Assembly: GCA_963682055.1 (NCBI GenBank)
Contig: OY821749.1
Span: 8,978,336-9,042,335 of the forward strand
Source: Primula veris
Lineage: Eukaryota > Streptophyta > Magnoliopsida > Ericales > Primulaceae
Direction of reading: 5' to 3'
DNA: 64,000 nt
Part shown: one piece after another, positions 1-10,693 of the stretch
How the letters are laid out: each line of letters opens with the position of its first letter
Numbering within the stretch: the stretch's first letter is position 1
Notes under the pieces: model-generated
Databases searched by the model: none
Told to the model about the DNA's origin: nothing
What the model saw: the letters and a program-made list of their open reading frames with translations, nothing else
Made by a program: the position numbers and the translations under genes

Positions 1-1816
1 AAGTCATTTCACACTTTCTATATGTATATATGATCATCTATTAACTTTGTATTCTAGTATGCTAAATGTTTGAAATAATTTGACAATATTGTAACTAAAT
101 TGGGGGAGTTTTTACTAAACAAATAATTTATTCAACTATTCGACGTAACAACCATTAATTAAGAAATCGCGATACACATGAACTTATACGCGTTTGCAAT
201 TTGTAGTGGTGGCCTATATAAAAGTCTATGTTAATGAATTGATTGACCACAAATTAACCATCATCCATCCATATAATTAGTTACGTTATTAATTAATTTT
301 CTTTTAACTCGAAGTTAGACTTCTCTTTTTTCTTTCTTTCTGCGTGTGATATTACGTATGTTTAGTTTGAAAAGGAATTCGTATTAAAATGACATCCATA
401 CACGTGTTTTTCTTTCAAATGAAGCTTCTGATCGACGCCGAATATCATAATGGACCCATTTATTATCTTTCATCATAGTACAAGTAATTGCATAATTTTC
501 AACTCGTGTCCTTTTCTGATAATAGTACTAGTACATCTTAATTTTATTTAAAAGTTGAGCACTTACGCTCTATAAACTCACCGGGGTTATTACCTAATGC
601 AAATGAAGAACATAAGAGATCAGTTGCCATTAATTATAATATTAGCTAGTTTTTGGCTTTTCTTAGGTACAAATTTGTGACTACCTTAAAATTGTGTTGT
701 CAAATATTTCGCTGTTATGTTGGGATGGTGTTGGTGTTCTTAAGTAACAGAGGATCAAATGAAAATCAATAATTAGGGCAAAGTTTCATTTTGCTACCTA
801 TTCTATCTTTCACTTGGAATTTCATTCCACGTTTCACTTGTTTTGCTAGCTTTCAGTGGCTTTCTTCTTTTTATTTACTTACTAGCTACTTGTACTCCGC
901 TAATTATATTGACTTAAAATAGTTATAAAAAAAACTGATCACGATTGTCATTCTTCCCATCGGCAAAGGTTATAGTGTAGCAAAACTATTTTTACAGGTT
1001 TTTTTTTTTAACTTGAGATGGTTGATTAAGTTGTTAAGACGCTAATATACGACGTTTACCATTAGTTTTTGATCTCTAGCGCCAATGAAATGGGTTACCT
1101 CCAAAAAGAGGGTTGTTAATTATAATAAAAACTCTTTTAACCTTCTTTCTTGATGAGTTTCTAATACTCCATAAATTATGCATAGACATATGTTATAGGG
1201 AGAGATTTTGTAGTCCTTCAAAACTACATCTTCTACACACTAAACAGGTCTCGTCCATAGGCGGAGCTCCATGAGGGGCGGAGGGGATCTTAAAGTTCTG
1301 CTAACTTGTTCTCTCTGAGTTTGGCATCTATTGCAGCGCCAGGTGGTTTAAGTTTTTTTTTTTATTACTAAAGTTGGTGTTTGCACAATAAAACTATGCT
1401 CTATCCATCTCAAAATAAGTGTTAATTTTTCTTTTTTAGTAAATTTTCTTATTTTATTTTTTGAAATATCTATTTTGATAATGAAATTATATCAAATTTA
1501 CAACTATAATATCATATTATAAGTAATAATAGTTTTTATTCGAATTTTAAGGAAAATTGGTTCAAATTCTTAAATAACACAGTTTTTGAAGCATGACGCT
1601 TATTTTGGTACGTAGTCGGTATATATTTCTTTCATAAACTTGTAAAAACATTGCTAATTTACCAAAAAAAAATCTTCATCAACATTCTAAATCTACTACC
1701 TTTTGTAAGATCATATGGTGCATTGCTTTTGAAAAATGAGGTTTTATTTGATTTTGTTCGGTAATCATATAAATTGTTTAATCAACTAAAATATCATTTA
1801 ACATCCAAAACTATAA
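1..1816. other. AT-rich intergenic DNA, no gene seen
   Basis: I see no coding exon, RNA gene or clear promoter here. The stretch is AT-rich with short homopolymer runs. Its only recognisable content is a degenerate Stowaway-like MITE, listed separately. Confidence 0.5.
1397..1621. mobile_element. Degenerate Stowaway-like MITE
   Basis: The left end (CTCTATCCATCTCAAAATAAGTG) and the reverse complement of the right end (around 1588-1621) share a CAAAATAAGNGT core, as expected of Stowaway/Tc1-mariner MITEs whose ends resemble CTCCGTCCCAAAATAAG. The middle is AT-rich and non-coding. The ends are diverged and the TA duplication is not clean, so this is an old copy at best. Confidence 0.4.
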
Positions 1817-2386
1817 TGGTAAAAATCAGGATTTTCGTAAAAGAAATACCGTTGTAAAGAAAAGTGAGCTATACCACATCGTCTAGATTTGTAGTACATA
1901 TATGGTATATAAGATAGGAGTATCCTCCTTTTTATCACCAAGTCCTTTTAAAGTTGTGCGGCCCGAGAAGCGAGAACGAAATCGGACCAAAGCGAACAAT
2001 ATTGGTGGTAGTAAGCAGATGGTGGCAGTCTGGTTGGAGGACCAGGTCGTTACAATTGGTATCAGAGCCGCTATCTAGCCGATGTGGGCATTGACAACTC
2101 CGGAAGGACGGCGTGTCCGACGAGGACGTCGTGCCTGAAGAGGGAAAGAGTGTAAAAAGCAGGATTTTCGTAGGAAAATAACATGGTAAAGAGAAGTGAG
2201 CTATCACATATCACCTAGATATGTAGTACATATATGGTATATAAGTTATGATTATCCTCCTTGTTATCACCAATGCCTTTTAAAGCCGTGCGGTCCGAGA
2301 AGCGAAGACGAAATCGGACCAAAACAGACAGTATTGGTGGCAGTAAGCAGATGGTGGCGGTCTGATCGGAGGACCGAATCGTTACA
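1817..2386 (+). mobile_element. Complete TRIM retrotransposon (LTR-PBS-PPT-LTR)
   Basis: Two direct repeats of about 237 bp (1817-2054 and 2151-2386) flank only about 96 bp of internal DNA. Both repeats start with TG, carry a TATATAAG-like box and end in TCGTTACA. The internal part opens with TGGTATCAGAGC (2057-2068), the plant primer binding site for initiator tRNA-Met, and closes with a purine-rich tract (about 2137-2150, GAAGAGGGAAAGAG) directly before the second LTR. The flanks share ATAA at 1813-1816 and 2387-2390, a probable partial target-site duplication. There is no coding capacity, so it must have moved using proteins made elsewhere. The LTRs differ at many sites, so the insertion is old. 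Confidence 0.85.
2057..2068 (+). promoter_or_regulatory. tRNA-iMet primer binding site of the TRIM
   Basis: TGGTATCAGAGC lies two bases after the end of the left LTR. It is complementary to the 3' end of plant initiator methionine tRNA, the usual primer of plant Copia-type and TRIM reverse transcription. Confidence 0.85.
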
Positions 2387-3864
2387 ATAATATTTTTCTT
2401 TTGTTTTTATTTTTAAGTATTCAATTTTTTTTATTTTTGCCAACCAAAGTAGGTGGTTGGTCGTAAAATTGGTTTTTATTTGATTTCTTCCATCAGTACA
2501 CGTTAATCAATAACTATTCTTTGTTAACCGATTCATTGTTAAGGAACCAGCAGTACGAAAATTATTAAAAATATTATCTTAACATAATTAGAGAAAAATT
2601 TAGTTATTTCTAGAATGTGTTTGAAAAAAACCTCTATGGGAATGGTTCTTTTTAATTATGATTCAAAAATAAAGTTAAAGTGCATATTCTTATGTAATTA
2701 CACAAATATAATTTTACACTCAGATTCTCGTCTCTCAACTATCAAAACAAAACAAAACAAAACCGACGGTTATACATAGGATAAAAATGCTAATATACCG
2801 TGTGAAGTGTGTAACAATGTTACAGTAACATACCCACAATAGTTTTCTTAAACTACACATTTAGTCCAATAGATACTAATCAAATATGAGAAATGCTTAT
2901 TATTTTCAATAGTTTCACTAAGAGACCTTTATTTTAAGAACTTCACTAAAAGCTTAGTAGTTTACATCTATAACAGATTTATGGCTTGAACTTGCACAAC
3001 TTTGTCGTCTAATATCAAGACTTTCTTCAATCCCACTCATGTGATGATCCGGATTTCTAAAAGAAAATTTTGTCATATAGAAAGTTGCGTCAGTTTCACA
3101 TCACTCAGACATGAGAACACTCATGTGATAAATAAGTTTAAATAATTCGTCATCTATTAACAAGTCATTTTTAAGTCGCCATGTTCAAGAAGATAGGATG
3201 AAATTGGGTAAAAACGGACAACATTGTTAGTATATCGGGTAGGTATCAACTCAGTCTGTGAGTCTGTCGTTACACTTTGAGTCTAGAGGTAAATAAAAAA
3301 GTTACAATCAAAATTGATATGGGGTGCCAAAATTACATGATTTAAAAAAAAAGGACTTAGCTTCCCCTTGCTTAGCAATGTATAAGTTCATTCTAGTCGG
3401 GCCAACAGTGGATTAATAATTATAAACCCAAATAAAAAAAAATGAAATAATCATCAAGTTTTGGCTGCAGGTAATTCAAATTGAAGCAAATATTCACTTC
3501 AAGGAAAAGTCGAATTAGCTAACTCACACGTCGTTGCGAAATTAACAAAGTCGTTGCAAACTGGAAAAGTTTCATTATAAAGGCGCCACTATTTCCATCG
3601 TTGATGAAACACCTTTTTCTACTGAATAATTAATAATTGGACCATTAATTGAGCGTAGTAAAAGACTAGGCAGGCCATCTAGGCCAAATTACAATCGGAT
3701 GAGCAGTACAAACCATAGTTGTTTTGTTGTCAGGAGAGTAAACGGTCGAGAGAAATGAATCAAAGAAGCGAAAAATTAAAATAAAATAAAATCTAAAATC
3801 ATACGTGAAATAATAAGAACTGAGAAACGAGAAGCAAAAATATGCAAACTAAATACACGTTTTT
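2387..3864. other. Intergenic DNA with an LTR remnant
   Basis: No gene is seen. Around 3190-3276 there is a decayed match to the end of the TRIM/Cassandra-type LTRs: a stretch resembling GAAATTGG..AAAACGGACAACATTG followed by GTCTGTCGTTACA. It is probably a broken solo LTR whose upstream part can no longer be delimited. Confidence 0.4.
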
Positions 3865-4485
3865 AACGGGAAAAATATATATTTAGTGTATTGTACTATA
3901 TGTTTTTTAACGATTTAGGTACCAGACTACCAAAGTAAACAATTGACGTACTGAACTATCATAATATTCAGAATTCAGGCACTGACATTAATTTAGTTAG
4001 ATGAAATTTAGTTTCATTTTGGTCATATTCTTTGTAATTTGTATAAATTTAATCCTGTCTTTTCGAAACATTACAATTTACAATGTTTCTACTAAAACAC
4101 ATACATATACCTACATAATAAGTATGTCAGTTTAAAAAACATATTATTTGACTAGATTTTTTTTGATTTTTTTTTTCTAAAATAAAAAAAAATTATAAAT
4201 TTTTTTTACACTTTCTCTAAAACGAAAATAAAGTAAGTTTTAGATTTATGACATTCGAGCAAAAATTATTTGAGACCATATCATTATTTGAATACTTTCA
4301 TGAAAAAACGGCAAGAAATTTGTTATTTTTTTCAAAAAAAATATTTATTTTTTGTAAATAGAATATATTTGTTAAGTATTATAATTTTTTTTTATACACA
4401 AACATCATCTAGAATTTACATTATTTCCAATAATATGTATACATGCATTATATTATATGTATTTTTATACATACATTAATATAAC

Positions 4486-4521
<36 letters not shown>

Positions 4522-4794
4522 TTATGTATTATATATATATATATATATGATATAATTATATATTTTTGAATTTATACTAAAATGAGACATTTCAAAAAAT
4601 TAATTGTTAGATTTATACAACTTACAAGAAATATGACCAAAATGAAAATTGAAACTAATTTAAATCCAGCTAATTTAACGGTGGTACCTGAATTGTGAAC
4701 ATTATAATAGTTCAGTACGTCAATTGTTAATTTTGGTAGTATGATATCTAAATCATTAAAAACAATTAGTACAGTACATTTTTTTTTTTCCGTT
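3865..4794. mobile_element. Foldback element with ~215-bp inverted repeats
   Basis: The left arm (about 3865-4080) and the reverse complement of the right arm (about 4575-4794) align over roughly 215 bp. Shared blocks include ACTACCAAA, AACAATTGACGTACTGAACTA and TTTTGGTCATAT. The termini read AACGGGAAAA and AACGGAAAAA. The loop is AT-rich and contains a TA/TG microsatellite, with no transposase. Long inverted repeats with no coding capacity fit a non-autonomous foldback or long-TIR MULE derivative. I cannot see a convincing target-site duplication, so the superfamily is open. Confidence 0.6.
4484..4550. repeat. Compound (TA)n-(TG)n-(TA)n microsatellite
   Basis: TA dinucleotides pass into about ten TG units and then back into TA, inside the loop of the foldback element. 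Confidence 0.9.
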
Positions 4795-4882
4795 TTTAAC
4801 TATGGTAGGCCTCTTCGATTGGTTGAGGTACTCGTAGTCCACGATAAATCCGGACGGAATTGTGGCGAGATAATAAAATATA

Positions 4883-5870
4883 CAGTTAAACCTCGATAAA
4901 TGAATGCTCTTGGGACCAGCAAAAAATATTCGTTTAGTGAGTTTATTTACTTATCGATAAATGAATATATTATTCATTTATCGATAAATGAATTTTTATT
5001 CATTTAGATAGTATTTTTACATTTTTATTTTTTCGTATGATTATTTATTTTACATCTAATGTACAAATACGTATATAGACTATGTACATGCATCATGTAC
5101 TTATAAGATTCTATGTATGGAATACTTAGAGTCTAAATACATGCAACATGTACTAATAATAATATTCTATGTATGGAATACTTAGAGACTAAGACAATGT
5201 ACCTAACATACCTACAAACTAATATATATATTTTTTTCTAGAGTCTTGGTTTGGTAAATAATTCATTCTAATCTTTCTTAATATTCAGTCTGATGGCTTC
5301 CGATCACCAGTCAAAACCAACAACAAAATCAACTTTGACCGACCAGATAAGGAGGGCCATATGTGAGCATAAGAAGGAACAATCAAGTCTTACGCAAAAG
5401 GATATGCAAGCAGATGATAGTGGCGTCACACCAAATGTGTCATCAAAAGAAGCCTTTCAAGCAGTAATCACCCTACGAAACTATTTGCTACAGCATGAGC
5501 AGAATATTCCAGAAGTTGTGTTTGCACTAGAAAAAGTCGCAGATGTGATGCATTTTGGTGGAAGGAAAAAACAAACAACTTTAGACGCTTTTTTTGTAAA
5601 GAAATGACTTCTTGTATGAACATTGTTGATTGAAATAAATATTTTTGTTTTTAGGATATATATATATATATATATATATATTATGAATTTTAATGATTAT
5701 TCATTTATATTTACATGGGGTCTTTAAGGATTCAAAAAAAATTATTCGTTAATGCATTTAGCGAGGTTATTCATTTAGCCCATTTGCCCAAGTCGGGATC
5801 GGAGAAAATTATTCATTTGACGAGTTTATTCGTTTATCGGACGTTCATTTATCTTATCGAGGTTTAACTG
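4883..5870 (+). mobile_element. pogo/Lemi1-like (Tc1-mariner) DNA transposon
   Basis: The element starts CAGTTAAACCTCGATAAATG and ends ATCGAGGTTTAACTG, terminal inverted repeats of the Emigrant/Lemi1 pogo-like type in plants (remembered type CAGTAAAACCTCTATAAATTA). A TA dinucleotide flanks each end (4881-4882 and 5871-5872), as expected for this superfamily. Sub-terminal ATTCATTTATCGATAAATGA repeats occur on the left. At 988 bp it is too short for a full transposase and retains one 104-codon ORF. Its right end is only 156 bp upstream of the RAF2 start codon. Confidence 0.82.
5293..5607 (+). pseudogene. C-terminal remnant of a pogo-like transposase
   Basis: An open frame of 104 codons lies inside the pogo-like element. 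It lacks the CENP-B-type helix-turn-helix and the DDE catalytic core, so it cannot transpose DNA. The segment EAFQAVITLRNYLLQHE (about residues 56-72) resembles the tail region of plant and fungal pogo-like transposases. The end, KKQTTLDAFFVKK, contains Q-T-T-L-D-A-F-F, a textbook PCNA-interacting (PIP) box; a PCNA-binding motif has been described for Drosophila pogo transposase. An ATG-initiated tail-only product is possible, but it is more simply the undeleted 3' part of a larger gene. Confidence 0.6.
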
Positions 5871-5990
5871 TAATTACTTCAGCTATAATTTCTAAACTTT
5901 GAATAACACCCGCGTGTTTTAAAATACAGTGGTGTAGTAAATGTGTAAATGTAATTGGGTAACATCATCTCTTGGACAAGAGAGATTCCA

Positions 5991-6026
5991 CCACACACAC
6001 ACATACACACACACACTCTCTCTCTC
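5991..6026 (+). repeat. CA/CT microsatellite in the RAF2 leader
   Basis: A CACACA run passes into TCTCTCTC immediately before the RAF2 start codon. Pyrimidine-rich dinucleotide tracts are common in plant 5' leaders. Confidence 0.8.
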
Positions 6027-9000
6027 ATGGCTGTTTCCTGCAGCCAACTGTGCTTCTCTCTCTTCCCAAGAATCTCTCTCCCGCAACCGAGGACTCTCTC
6101 GAGAACAGTATGCTTATCAGGAGGTCATGAACATATGTTAGGTGATTTTGGTGGGAGAGACCCTTTTCCAGCTGAAATTGAAAGCAAGTTTGGTGAAAAA
6201 ACTTTGGGCAACTTTGATAGTGAACATAAGATTCTTATACCGAACCTCTCTGGCTCGGCTTTCTCTCTTGCACGCCTTGAATGCTCTCTTTTACAAGATT
6301 GTATGTCTAAGCAGGATGCTCAGGCCCTTCTCAGAAAGGTGCTCTTGCTTTCCCTTATTGTTTTCCACTTTCGTTTTTATGTTTTGGTTTGTTTTATGTG
6401 TTGTTTCCACCATAATTCTCGTCTCTTTGGTTTTAAAATATCATTATATCACATAGTTATAGTCCAAGTTTTTTACTCCGTCCCAAAATAATACTCCGGT
6501 TTAACTTTTAAATAACAAAATTTGATAAAATACCCCTAATTAATAAGCATTGTTTTTGCAAATCATAAATAATATTACTATTTTTAATTGTATGTCTGAG
6601 AATTGATTCACACATTTATTACTCTAACTAATTCTAAACAAAAATTATTAAATATTCGTGAAAAACCTAAGTGGACATTTTTTATGGGGCGGAGGTAGTA
6701 TGATTTTAGTTTAAGAGTATTAAAGGACTAATATTAATTTTACTACCTGTGGGTGGATAGGTTCCATTTTTTCTCAAAAGCTATGTGTTGGAGTAGTAAG
6801 AAGAAGCAGATTTATTGGTCGAATTAGGGATAAGTGAACTAGTTCACTTCTTACTCAGAATGATAACTTGTGGGGATATTTTGGGCATGATAGGAATTGA
6901 ATGTTCAATAATAAATTAATATATCATGAGGTTATCTGCTGTTTGAAGATTAGAAGATCATCCCGGTTGCTATTTGATTAGTGTGTATGTTTTCGAATGT
7001 TTGATTGTAGTTGTATGATGTAATGCCTTACTTTGGCTGTTAAGATTGTAGAACAATTACGATGTCAATCATGTGATCAACTTAGTTAACTGGGGCAGGG
7101 GTCATTGAGTTTCATAAAAATGGAATGTACACAATTAACTTGGCATATTTGTTTTGTATGTGATCATTGTGTATGTGGACTAGTAGACATAGTTTCTTTG
7201 ATAAACTAGTTTATGCTGATTTCCGTTGAAATAAGCTTGTACTTCTGTAGCAATGCCGATAAAGAGTCTTTTATCTCCCAAACTTTCTGGTGGACTAAAG
7301 CGTAACTTCTCTACAAGCTGATGCATGTTTTTTGCTTTTGAAATTGTATGTTAGTAGACAATTCTGGTTTGCTATATATTCGCTGGTTTGCTAGACCTAA
7401 TCATAGTTGCTGGATTTGTAAAAAAAAAACAATTATGATACAAGAATAAGAATGAAAGAGTGTCATAGAAATAGAGGAGATAGGGTAATACAATTAATGA
7501 AGCATTTGACAAGAGTATAGTAGTGTATAACTCTGCGTGAAAGTTGGTACGCTATGCGGCTATGGGAAGAAAAGATATGAAATTGCAAGGATGACTGTTT
7601 ATTTAACATAGCGAGTTGTAGTATGAGCTTCAAAAAGGAAAGTGTTCGTATTGTAAACAGATTTACAGGGAAACTGGTTTCCTTGTCAGTCAGAATTGCT
7701 GGTATCTGTGCGATTAACAATTCAGAAAATGATCAGAGTTTTGAAAAGAACTTAAATTCCTAATGTGAGGTGTCTGTCACCTGGACCATTCATTTGGCAT
7801 TTCAATTATTTTGTATACCACACAGGGACGGAATAAAAAAAAAGTGATTGCATTTTGAGTTTTTATACCTATGTAGAACTACATCTTGTATTGGTGCTTT
7901 AACAAATCTCACCGTTTAAGGTACCGTGGCTTTTGCATCTACACTATGTTTGCTCAAAGTAAGAATAGCTATGTCCTTGTAGATTTGTGTATGAAACAGA
8001 GTTAAGTGTATAATCCAAGTTCATTTGTTTCTAGACATCAGCGAAATCGGAGAAAAATTAGAGTTAAGTGTCTCGGTGAAGGATTCAAGTCATGACTCAT
8101 GGTTGTACATAATATGGAGCTGGATATAGAAGAACCTTTTTTTATCAACAACTTTAGCTTCTAGGATACTTTATGGAGTACTATCTAGCAAGTGTTAAGT
8201 TATGTTGGTTAATTTGTTCCCTTGTTGTTGTAGCGGCATAGAGCACTTTGCTTTAGTGTTCTTTGTAGAACATTATTATACAAATTAAACAGCTGAATTC
8301 TCTTTATGTAGTATTCTCATACCACCCAGTGCCTTTGTTATTTCAAACTTTTATAGCCCTGTCAATTATCTCATTTTCTGCTAAACCTCTACAAGCTATA
8401 AACTTCTTGTTGGGCAAGTCTTACCTTGACAAACATTCAGCAATTAAGTTCATGTTGAGTCAAGTTGATTTGTAGTTATTCTTGAAACTTGTTAGTATTT
8501 CCCGCAATGTGCAATATGAAGCATTTTATTTGTATCGCATTGTATAAAACTTACGTGAGTATATCATTCATTACCTTTCCATAAAACACTGAAGGTGCGT
8601 ATGATTTGTAGGTTATTGGGTGGAGATTACTGGACGAAGGTGGTGGACTTAAATTACAATGTTTATGGAAGCTAAGAGATTTCAAATGTGGTGTTGAACT
8701 TATAAACAGAATATATAACGTTGTAGAGGTCACTAATCACTTCCCCAATCTTCACTTGGAACAGCCTAATCAAGTTAGAGCTGAGTTATGGACTTCTTCA
8801 ATTGGTGAGTTTATCATCTGTTTGCTTCTGGTTTTAGATCGTTAAAACCTTTGAAAACTCATTTTGGATGGCTCTTCGACTTTTTGCAATACAAGAAAAA
8901 ATTGTACCGGCAAAATAACTTAATGGAGTATTCAGCATCAGTGTGGATTTAAAATTGTGTATCATTTGCAGGAGGATTGACTATGAATGATTTCATTGTA

Positions 9001-9063
9001 GCTGCCAAAATTGATGAAATAAAGACATCAGATCTTGTCTCGAAGAAGAGAGCTTGGGCATAG
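6027..9063 (+). CDS. RAF2: Pterin-dehydratase-like Rubisco assembly factor, chloroplast
   Basis: Three coding exons, 6027-6338, 8612-8804 and 8972-9063, join in frame to 198 aa ending KKRAWA. Splice borders are GT..AG. Residues 1 to about 40 are Ser/Arg/Leu-rich without acidic residues, as in a chloroplast transit peptide. A plant-specific middle segment (about 41-90, DFGGRDPFPAEIESKFGEK) and a pterin-4a-carbinolamine dehydratase fold (about 90-195, VIGWRLLDEGG to GLTMNDFIVAAKIDEIK) follow. Middle and C-terminal parts match Arabidopsis At5g51110 (RAF2/SDIRIP1) as I remember it. That family is reported to help Rubisco assembly and to interact with SDIR1 in ABA signalling. The dehydratase signature HHP reads H-F-P (147-149), so classical activity is doubtful. 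The first ATG upstream in frame (5955) lies in the microsatellite leader and is less likely the start. Intron 1 is 2.3 kb and holds a MITE. Confidence 0.87.
6476..6695. mobile_element. Stowaway MITE in RAF2 intron 1
   Basis: The left end CTCCGTCCCAAAATAATAC and the right end, which reads CCTCCGCCCCATAAAAAATG on the other strand, are Stowaway termini, with TA at 6474-6475 and 6696-6697. It is about 220 bp, AT-rich and non-coding. It lies 137 bp after the intron's donor site. Confidence 0.75.
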
Positions 9064-10402
9064 TCTAATAGAATGCTGAACTTTTAGTAATTCTATTTTT
9101 TCTTTCGTTTTCCTTGTTAAAGAATATAAGTATACAAGCTATACTAGAAATTTTGGATTTTGTGAGAAGAATAATTGTGTTGTCTGTTCTGTTAACTTTT
9201 CACTGATATCTCTTAGTTGGTGCATCGACAATATGTTTCTATTTTTTTATTTCTGCTTCTTTTTGTGATCTGTCTCAACCAGCTGAAAGATCTATTGGGC
9301 ACAACATATTCGCCCTCCATCGAGTGTTATCGTTATCAGCTAAAGAAGTTACTTGTGATTTTTGTGCTCATTTCTCATTAGCTAAAAGGGCAATGTTAAC
9401 GAACCAATAAAATGATAGTATCATAATACAACAGCAGCAAAAATCAGCAGAGTTCTGTTTGGAGCTTCGATTGGCATATCTCCCTTTGATTTGTCGTCTC
9501 AAATGGTAGCTATTTTGTTTCTTTCTTGTTTCGGTAGTGAAAGAAAGAAAGTAATTCTAGGCTTCTAGCAAAAATAGTGTCATATCCACATTTTTCAAGA
9601 TTAACAATTTGTTTAGCGCTAATTAAAACAAAGCTGTAACTAATCCTTTTTAGGTCACATCGTTCTGACTTTAACTTATCTTATTTGATCAGCTCGTGGT
9701 GGTTTTTAGATGTCACCCAACGCTAACTAGTCAAATACATAACTCCTGTGAAAACTGTAAAATGAATTCATAAATTGCAACAAACGATAAAATGTATCTC
9801 ACTCTTAATAGTATGACCCTGTGCAGGGGCGGCACAGCTGGTTTCTATGGCAAGGCTACAATTTTAAAAAATAATTTTTTTTATTAATATTTTTTATAAT
9901 AATTTATATATACGGTATTCTGACAAACCATTGAATATTTTTTTGACAAACCAAAATTATAAATTGTTAGTGCAATAACATACCATAATTTTGTATATAC
10001 TGATAATATACAAGTAATACTTACAAAATTAGCATATGCAATTAATTATAAAATACAGTTTACACCAACGTATTATGTTGACACGTAGCACATATCTTTA
10101 AAAAAATTAAACAAAAATAATAATTAGAGTAGTGGTGAGTGCAAACAAAATTTATAAAAGAATTTTTGGTGGTTTGTATTTTAATTGAAGTGAATATACT
10201 GAAATTGTGTAATAAATATTTAATTGTTCGTATATATCTATTATTTAATATACATTTGGTTTTTTCAAGTTTTTTTTTTTATATTTTTTTTACCTTCGTT
10301 TCTTAATCTTTTTACTTGTTATACCTTAATTTCTTAAATTTAACTTTTACATCTTTTGACTTTCTACTTTATTTATTTTTTAATCAATTTTGAAACGCTG
10401 AA
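9064..10402. other. RAF2-FSD2 spacer, first part
   Basis: This contains the RAF2 3' flank and AT-rich DNA. At 9282-9407 one frame is open for 42 codons (reads ..HNIFALHRVLSLSAKEVTCDFCAHF..) and faintly resembles the GAG-pre-integrase part of Copia polyproteins, but I cannot support it as a gene. Nothing else is recognised. Confidence 0.4.
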
Positions 10403-10693
10403 TGTAACGACCCGGCCCCACGGACCGAACCGCCACGCCCGTATCAACAATATTGTCTACTTTGGCACAACTTTCCAGAGGGGTCACCCATCCTGGTACT
10501 ACTCCAAGCTAAGCACGCTTAACTGTGGAGTTTCGTTCTCGCTATTGTGCCGCACGGCTTTAAAAGACATTGTTGATAGGAAATAGATCTTTAAACTCAT
10601 ATACCACACGGGTACTCTCGTATCTGGGCAATGTGGGACTGACGCACAACACCGCACCACATAATTTCCTTCTTGGAAAGCTGGGTCGTCGCA
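10403..10693 (-). mobile_element. Solo Cassandra LTR with 5S rRNA-derived segment
   Basis: Read on the minus strand, the 291-bp unit runs from TGCGACGACCC to GGGTCGTTACA. The 5S rRNA-derived block at 10478-10541 has the internal-control-region stretch CAGTTAAGCGTGCTT and the downstream TAGTACCAGGATGGGTGACC, both close to plant 5S rRNA. A 5S-derived segment in the LTR defines the Cassandra TRIM family, which is reported to be transcribed by RNA polymerase III. Flanks CTGAA and TTGAA are a probable decayed 5-bp duplication. No second LTR or primer binding site is adjacent, so it is a solo LTR. It is not a functional 5S gene, because the 5' half of 5S is missing. Confidence 0.85.

Noticed and set aside
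9282..9407. Possible Copia GAG-pre-integrase remnant (HNIFALHRVLSLSAKEVTCDFCAHF)
   Set aside because: The resemblance is limited to a short Cys-x2-Cys context; the neighbouring DNA shows no other retroelement domain.
10478..10541. Functional 5S rRNA gene
   Set aside because: Only the 3' part of 5S is present, inside a Cassandra LTR, with substitutions and no tandem array.
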